Made by a program: the position numbers and the translations under genes. Below the pieces are notes generated by a model. That model did not search any database. It was not told the origin of the DNA and saw only the letters and a program-made list of their open reading frames with translations. From Wurfbainia villosa (Eukaryota > Streptophyta > Magnoliopsida > Zingiberales > Zingiberaceae), in assembly GCA_025175895.1 (NCBI GenBank), contig CM046003.1:94811172-94875171 (forward strand): a stretch of DNA of 64,000 nucleotides, in the 5' to 3' direction. Within the stretch, counting starts at the first letter, position 1, and each line of letters starts with the position of its first letter. Positions 57,159-64,000 of the stretch are shown here, piece after piece.

Positions 57159-59512
57159 TTCAAGAATGAAGTACAAAGCCAGCTCGGCAAGAGTATTAAG
57201 ATACTTCAATCAGATCGAGGTGGTGAATACCTTAGCCATGAGTTTCGTGACTATCTAGCTGAGTATGAGATTCTATCCCAACTCACTCCTCCTGGAACAC
57301 CATAGTGGAATGGTGTATCCAAAAGGAGAAATCGTACCCTATTAGATATTGTACGATCTATGATGAGTCACACAGATCTTTCTATATCCTTTTGGGGATA
57401 TGCTCTAGACATAGCAGCATTTACACTTAACCGTGTTCCATCCAAAGCTGTGATAAAGACACCATATACGATATGGACAGGGAAAAATCCAAGATGTCTT
57501 TCATGAGGATTTATGGTTGTGAGGCTTACATTCGACGTCAAGTCTCAGACAAACTAGGACCCAAATTTGATAAGTGATATTTTGTTGGATATTCTAAGGA
57601 AACGAAGAGATATTACTTCTACATTCCCAGTCAGCACAAAGTGTTTGTGACAAAGACTGGGATATTTCTAGAAAGAGACTTTGTTTCTAGAAAAACTAGT
57701 GGGAGTACATTCGATCTTGAAGAAATTCAAGATATGGACCATAGCACTGAGGCCGAGATGGAGGTTGAATAGGAACCACAAAGTGTTATAGATGATGAGA
57801 TTGTTGCACAAAAAGTTATGGAACAACAACCTGTTCAGGTAGACCTACCTCTTCGTAGGTCTGATAGGGTACATCGTCAGCCTGAGAGATACTCATTTCT
57901 CTTGTCTGACCATGATCATGTTATGCTCGTTGAGAATGAGCCTACCTCTTATCAGGAAGCTGTGATGAGCCCATATTCTGAGAAATGGCTAGAGACTATG
58001 AGATCCGAGATGGAATCCATGTACACCAACCAAGTATGGACTTTGGTTGATCCACCTGAAGGCGTCAAACCCATTGGGTGTAAGTAGGTCTTTAAGAGAA
58101 AGACTGACATGGATGGACTTACGCATACCTATAAGGGCCGATTGGTAGCTAAAGGTTTCAAAAAAATTCATGGTATTGACTATGATGAAACCTTTTCTCC
58201 AGTTGCGATGTTTAAGTCCATTCAGATCATACTTGCTATTGCAGCATACCACGATTATGAGATCTAACAGATGGATGTCAAAACCATATTTCTGAATGGA
58301 AACATGCTCGAGGATGTGTACATGATACAACCTGAGAGTTTTGTAGATCCACAACATACTGGCAAGGTATGCAAGCTGCAAAGGTCCATTTATGGGCTAA
58401 AACAAGCTTCTCGGAGCTGGAATCTTCGATTCGATGATACGATCAAACAGTTTAGTTTCGTCAAGAATGAAGATGAACCTTGTGTCTATAAGAGGGTTAA
58501 TGAGAACATAGTTGTCTTCCTTGTATTGTATGTGGATGACATACTACTCATTGGGAATGACATCCCTTCGCTACAGTCTGTAAAGACTTGGTTGGGGAAG
58601 TGTTTCTCAAGGAAGGACTTAGGTGAAACAACCTATATTTTATGCATCAAGATCTATAGAGATAAATCTAAGAGATTGCTTGGCCTAAGTCAGAGTACAT
58701 ATATTGACACGGTATTACTACGGTTTGCCATGCTGAATTCCAAGAAGGGATTTTTGCCGATGTCACATGATGTGAGTCTTTCGAAGACTCAAAGTCCCTC
58801 TTCTAGAGAGGAGAGAAACCGCATGGATAAGATCCCTTATGCATCTACCATAGGATCTATCATGTATGTCATGCTATGTACTCATCCTGATGTCTCGTAT
58901 GCTTTGAGCATGATGAGCAGATACCAGTCAGATCTAGGTGAACGTCACTGGATAGCGGTCAAGAATATTCTTAAGTACTTAAGAAGGACTAAAAAATATT
59001 TCTTTATATTTGGAGGCGATACGGAATTAGCTATAAAGGGTTGCAGTGATGCCAGCTTCCAAACTGACAAGGATGATTATAGATCGCAGTCATGGTTCAT
59101 GTTTTGCTTGAATGGTGGCACTGTGAGTTAGAAGAGTTCGAAGCAGGACACAGTTGTTAATTCTACAACAGAGGCTGAGTATATTGCTGCATTAGAGGTA
59201 GCAAAGGAGGCAGTTTGGATCCGCAAGTTCATTATTGAGCTTGGGGTGGTTCCTAGCATAGCAGATCCTATAGAGCTCTATTGTGACAACAATGGAGCGA
59301 TTGCACAGGCTAAGGAACCTCGCTCATACCAGCGGACCAAATACATACTACGACACTTCTATCTTATTCGAGAGATTATCAATAGAGGAGATGTGAAGAT
59401 TTGTAGAGTACCCACAGATGCTAACGTCGCAGATCCCTTGACCAAGGCTTTGACACAAAAAAAACATGATGGTCACACTAGGTCATTGGGTATTAGATAC
59501 TACAGTGATTGA
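57159..59512 (+). pseudogene. Copia integrase end, reverse transcriptase and RNase H, duplicate
   Basis: As the first copy, but the reverse transcriptase is better preserved. 58271-59131 is one 286-codon frame including MDVKTIFLNGNMLEDVYM, RSIYGLKQASRSW and YVDD. Unit 1 lost the QASRSW segment. A TAG near 59131 (in place of the tryptophan after GGTVS) is shared with unit 1. RNase H ends with ADPLTKAL at 59246-59512. Confidence 0.88.
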
Positions 59513-59532
59513 CACTAGTGCTAGTGGAAGAT

Positions 59533-61355
59533 TATTAGTGAAAGCCCTAGAGACGATCATGTGATGATTATTGTATGGACTTGTTGTATCATATTCCTAT
59601 ATATATCAATAAAGGTATTGCTTTATGGTTATTATACTTACTTGTATTGGTGTCAAATAACTAAGTATAATAGCGTCTTTGAGTAGAAGGTTCTTATCTA
59701 TATCAATCGATTGGTAGAATCGATAATGAGATGATATAGAGAATACTACTCTTAAATCATTCCTAGTCAAGTATTAATATTCAGGGACAATATTAATGGG
59801 AAGAGACTAACATGTAGGTCAACTCGATGACTTGATCTCACAAGTCATGGATATAAGATATCAAGTTGACACATGAGTATGCATTGGAGAATGTATACTG
59901 AATGACCCACCATGAGAAAGTATCATGGATCGTTATATGAGTGTCATATACTTTCTCATGTGACTATTAGTATGACTATTAGTCCTTGGACCTGAAGTCA
60001 CCATGGTTCCCTACATAAGGAGTTGCATACTTTGGCTTCGTCAAACGTTACCCGTAAATGGGTGGACTATAAAGACAATTACTGGATATGTAACAAATTA
60101 TGCGGAAGGATGTGAATGATGTAGATGAGATCTATCCCTCCTATATGACGAGAGTGATATCATGATTCTTGATAGAGTGAGACCACTAAGTGCATGGTCA
60201 TGCCCAAATGAGTCAATATGAGATATTGAGCTCGTTTGATTATGGTGAGTCTACTTGGAGTTCAAGATATAGATTGTACAGAGGATGACATGGTCTATGC
60301 CTCAATTGAACAATCTAGATGTCAAGGATAGAGGAATATTGTCACATATTGTGAGAGTCACAATTAGTAGTCACAAAAATGATATTGCATCTCAACATTC
60401 TTGTAACTTGGGTAGCAATGATGTGTTGCTAGATACCGCTCATTGTTTATGTTTCTAAATCGGTTTAGGAGCATTGCCAATGTTATAAGAACTTATAGGG
60501 TCACACACAAAGGATAATTAGATGGAGATTAAATTCATATGATGGACCAAGAGGATTAGGTTCATGTGATGAACGAAATTGGATTAAGAGTAATCCAAAT
60601 TAGACTAATTGAGTTGGACTCAATTTGATTCAAGTGTTGAATGAGTTTAATTTAGATTTAATTCATTGAGTCAATTTAAACTAATGAATAGAGATTCATT
60701 AAATTAAATTGACTTGAATCAAAGGTTGAATTTGATCAACCATGGGAGATAAGAGGTCAAGTTTGACTTGACTTGAGAGGGAAGATGTAGGGTCAAGTTT
60801 GACTTGACCACATGCCACTTCATGGTGACTTGGCAAAGGGGTCGGCCAATGATGATGTTCCACATCATAATGTACACATCATGGTGTGTCACCTCATGAG
60901 GGAGACCAAGAGCCATGGCTCTTAGTATTACACATATGTATTTAACCCTCCATGAAGTGGCCGACCAAATGAATGAGTTAGAGTGGTGAATTGAATGTTG
61001 GATTGAATTCATCTTCTTCCTTCTCCTCTTCTTGCTCTCTCTCTCATCCTCCGTTGCCGAGACTTCCTAAGGGTGCTAGCACACTCTAAATGGTCTTCCC
61101 ACCTTTTGTTCGTGTGGATACATGTAGAGGAGTATACACTTGACACTCTACGAGATCCGGCAACCATTTGGACGAGCAAGATAAGCGAAGGGCGTCGCTA
61201 CAAGGGTAATGCTCTTCTCATGTAGATCTAAGGTAGATCTAGGTTTTCTAAATATGTACATGAATTTATTTTATTAATCTTTGCATGGATCCGTGGCTGA
61301 CTTCCGAGGTTTTCGCAATGCAAAAAGCGATTTTTACGGCTCGGAGAGTCTAACA
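59533..61355 (+). repeat. Copia 3' LTR (K), duplicate
   Basis: Near-identical to 39016-40837, with the same altered TATTAG start and TCTAACA end. A small difference lies near 61051 (TTGCCGAGAC here, TGTGAGAC in unit 1). Confidence 0.8.
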
Positions 61356-62627
61356 CTAAGCTTATTCTTCATCATCTTGTAAAAGGAAGAGTGTTTATTG
61401 TAAGAAAAGGCTTCTCCACTTTGGTGTTCTTATCAAAAGGAGACTTTAGTGAAAGCTTGCTTGGAGTAATCCACCTTACGAATTGCCGTGGAGTAGGAGC
61501 ATCATCTCCGAACCATATTACATACCCGTGTTAACTTGTTTTCTTTGTTTTCGCATTTAAATTTGTGTTTCTCTATTGCTTCTGCTAATGACTCTTGTAG
61601 AAAAATGAAGAAGGGCTATTCACCCTCCTCTAGCCATTCCAATGGATCCTACAGTAGATTCAATGCATCAACATGAAGTTTAAACAAAAATCGATTACTT
61701 TAGTGACTAACTCTTAACCAAAACTTGATCATAAATTCATATCATTGGAGTTTTAAAACAAGAGTTAGATATTTGCTTTAAAGACAAATTTTAGATGTTT
61801 ATTTTCAAAATACTAATAACAAGTAGGGATTCATGCTTGGATTTTAGTCACTTAAGTTTAATTTGTACTTTATAGTGAGCATTATTTACTTTAAAGCATT
61901 GATATTTTGAAAATTTTAAGCATGGAATCAAGGGGAGAAAAATATTTTGAAATTTTTATTTGAAAATTTGCTTTGTTTAAGGGGGAGTCAAGATCTTATT
62001 TTGACAAAAGTATATGCATAATTTTAGAGGGAGTTATGCATGAACTAAAGGGGAGACTCTACATTCAAAATATTATTTTAAAAAGAGAGATCGGGAAGAT
62101 AAGAATCTTCAAAGGTTACTTGTCTTAGAATATTTTCAAAACAATAAGGAAATATTTAGAATATCATTTTTGAAAAATCATAGAAGATATGCTTTCAAAG
62201 AGAATTATCTATGCTTAAGGGGAGAGAATGAAAAAAAAATTCTAAGCTTTGAATATTCAAAGTTAAAATAAATAAATTATTTCAAGCATTAATCTTACTC
62301 ATCTTTGATGTCTAAAGATTGAAACTTATTTAGTGATTTTAAAACACTTAAACATTTTCAAAATTTGTGAAACCTCTATACTCTAAGTCTTTCATGATTG
62401 ATGGGGGAATTTCTTTTTATATATTATTTTGATGTATGCCAAAGGAGCAGAGAGTGTAAGATTTAAAGTTATAAGTAGATGCATTTACTTATGTGAACTT
62501 GATATTGTAAATGCATTTTATTGTATGTGAACTTGATATTGTAAATGCATGTGAACTTGGTATTGCATTTTGCTATATTCCTCGTAACTTCAACCGATGT
62601 GTTATTATACATCAAAAAGGAGAAGAT
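61356..62627 (+). repeat. Duplicate of the family H LTR end and element D 3' interior
   Basis: Corresponds to 40838-42109. A short differing patch lies at about 61687-61700. The polypurine tract before 62628 is conserved. No gene. Confidence 0.8.
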
Positions 62628-64000
62628 TGTTGGTGCGGAGAGCATCACTCATGAGTTTTGATGTATGAATCATAGTTTAAAGTTAGGATAATCTTGTGAT
62701 TTGATATATGTATTAAGTGTTAGGACCTTTGTCGTCGCTAGGGGGTGAATAACATTTCACAATTTCTTCGCTTGGATTCATCGTAATTTTTCTACAATCT
62801 TTAGTATGCAGCAGAATACACAATACACAGTAGAAATAAATACAAAAGGAAGCACAAGCAAAACACACAATTTTACGTAGTTTAGAACCCTAGTTCATAC
62901 TCTATGGTTGAGCTCTAGAGTGAGCGCTAGTGATGCACACCACCACTAAACCTTCTTCTTTTTGGAAGCAATCCGGAGGTGGAGAAACCTCTTACAAAAT
63001 AAATAAAGAAGTGAAAATACTTTACAAATGAGAGCTTTTGATTGCTTAATGATTTGGTTGCTTTGAGATGCTTTAAGGATTGGAAAGCACCAACTGTTCC
63101 CCTTCAAGAGCTCCAAGAACTGGCAGCTCGAAACCTCCTATGTAGCCTCCATTTAAAGCATCGCTCGGACTGATTTTTGGCCTAGTAGTCGACTGCCCTT
63201 ACCCACTAGTCGATTGCCCAATTATCCGTTGTCTCACAATAGACTTATCCACATCGGAAACAGTCAACCAGTCGACTTCCCTGACTTAGTAGTCAACTGC
63301 CATAAACCAGCAGTCAACTATCAAACATTTTGTGCCTTGTCTACTTAAGATCAGTCAACTACTCAACCCTAACAATCAACTGTCAGTGGTCAGTCGACTA
63401 GTCTAACTCACTAGTCAGCTGCCAAAGCTACAGTTAGCAGTCGAGTCCCAGTCGACTACATAACCAGTAGACTGGGTCATAACCCCAGTCGACTACCCGA
63501 GTCAATCTGAGCTCTTGAGTGCAGAGCATTCGACCAGCCGACTGGTCCATAACCCCAGTCAACTACCAAACAATTTGCCCGATTATTTTAGCTCACTAGT
63601 TAACTGAACCAAGTTTTAGTCAATTGGTGAATCTCAGAACTGAGGTTTAACCCAAGTATGATCCCCTCATACTTGACACTCACCCTTAGCCTAGACCTAA
63701 GCCTTTATGCCACTTCCATCAGCCTCACACCCTCAGGGTCCATTCGAGTCCTCCATGACTCCTTCACCCTTCATGCTAGCCTTCAAATGCTTTCATCAAC
63801 TTTGTCATGCCATCGGGTACTCTTAGCCTAGACCTAAACTTTCAAACCATTTTCAATCAGCCTCACACCCTTGGTTTGAGTCCACGACTCCTCACCCTTG
63901 GCGCTAGCCTTCAAGTGCTTCCATCAGCTTTGTCATGTTATTAGGTCTACCTTTTCCAGGAGACCGTGCCTCCAGAACTTCCATTGCCAAGTCTCCATAC
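62628..64000. repeat. Duplicate of D 3' LTR start (62628-62717) and inverted solo LTR (62718 to edge)
   Basis: Matches 42110-43431. The GTCGACTG cluster (63185-63620) is regular here, with many intact CAGTCGACT words, but shortened or altered in unit 1. The solo LTR is cut by the window edge. Confidence 0.82.

Larger units (their letters stand above)
54771..64000 (+). repeat. Second copy of a tandem-duplicated unit (first copy 34264 onward)
   Basis: Starting with GCTGACTGAGCTCCC, the sequence repeats 34264-43431 in direct orientation, near-identically, to the window edge. It includes the second half of LTR E, the copia gag and pol, LTR K, the element D 3' interior, the first 90 bases of the D 3' LTR and most of solo LTR I. 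Because these chance junctions are shared, the block was copied as DNA, not by independent retrotransposition. Offsets change only from 20,507 to about 20,518 until the solo LTR, where unit 1 lacks some sequence. Confidence 0.92.

Overview
The window is nuclear DNA from a large, repeat-rich flowering-plant genome. The evidence is GT-AG introns, a plant-type ceramide kinase gene, and plant families of Ty1/copia, Ty3/gypsy, CACTA and hAT elements. I cannot name the species. A monocot is a guess only.

Only one host gene is visible. Bases 19-3243 (minus strand) hold the first five recognisable exons of an ACD5-type ceramide kinase. The rest of the gene lies beyond the left edge. Its 5' flank (3244-4401) carries a possible TATA box, a CpG-rich block and a short palindrome.

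Bases 4402-45079 form one nested transposon stack that can be unpicked by target-site duplications. A Ty1/copia element (4407-45074, TSD ATGTT) has a hAT element (4698-29933, TSD GGTGAGAC) inside its 5' LTR. The hAT transposase gene is itself split twice. One split is a CACTA element (6389-12693, TSD TCA). The other is a Ty3/gypsy element (13146-27732, TSD GATGG). One gypsy LTR is split again by an LTR-plus-SINE-like composite (14452-18413, TSD ATGTA). The copia 3' LTR is split by an inverted solo LTR (42200-43833, TSD TTAAG). The copia interior holds a degenerate gag and a block of inverted and chimeric copia sequence (31988-41135). That block includes a nearly complete but stop-ridden pol and its LTR. 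The CACTA element keeps a TnpA-like gene and carries an exon that looks copied from a Sec14-like (SFH) phosphatidylinositol-transfer gene.

Bases 45080-54770 hold AT-rich spacer, a second decayed hAT transposase, an inverted copia LTR, and a gag-only copia element. That element's LTR has a duplicated promoter block. From 54771 to the right edge the sequence repeats 34264-43431 almost exactly, in direct orientation, at an offset of about 20.5 kb. The second copy begins where the first 20,507-bp unit would end, so this looks like a tandem segmental duplication or an assembly duplication.

No CRISPR arrays, rRNA genes or convincing tRNA genes were seen. Almost all other open frames are shadows of repeats. 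The mobile-element genes are nearly all broken. The best candidates for intact expression are the ceramide kinase and possibly the CACTA TnpA-like gene.
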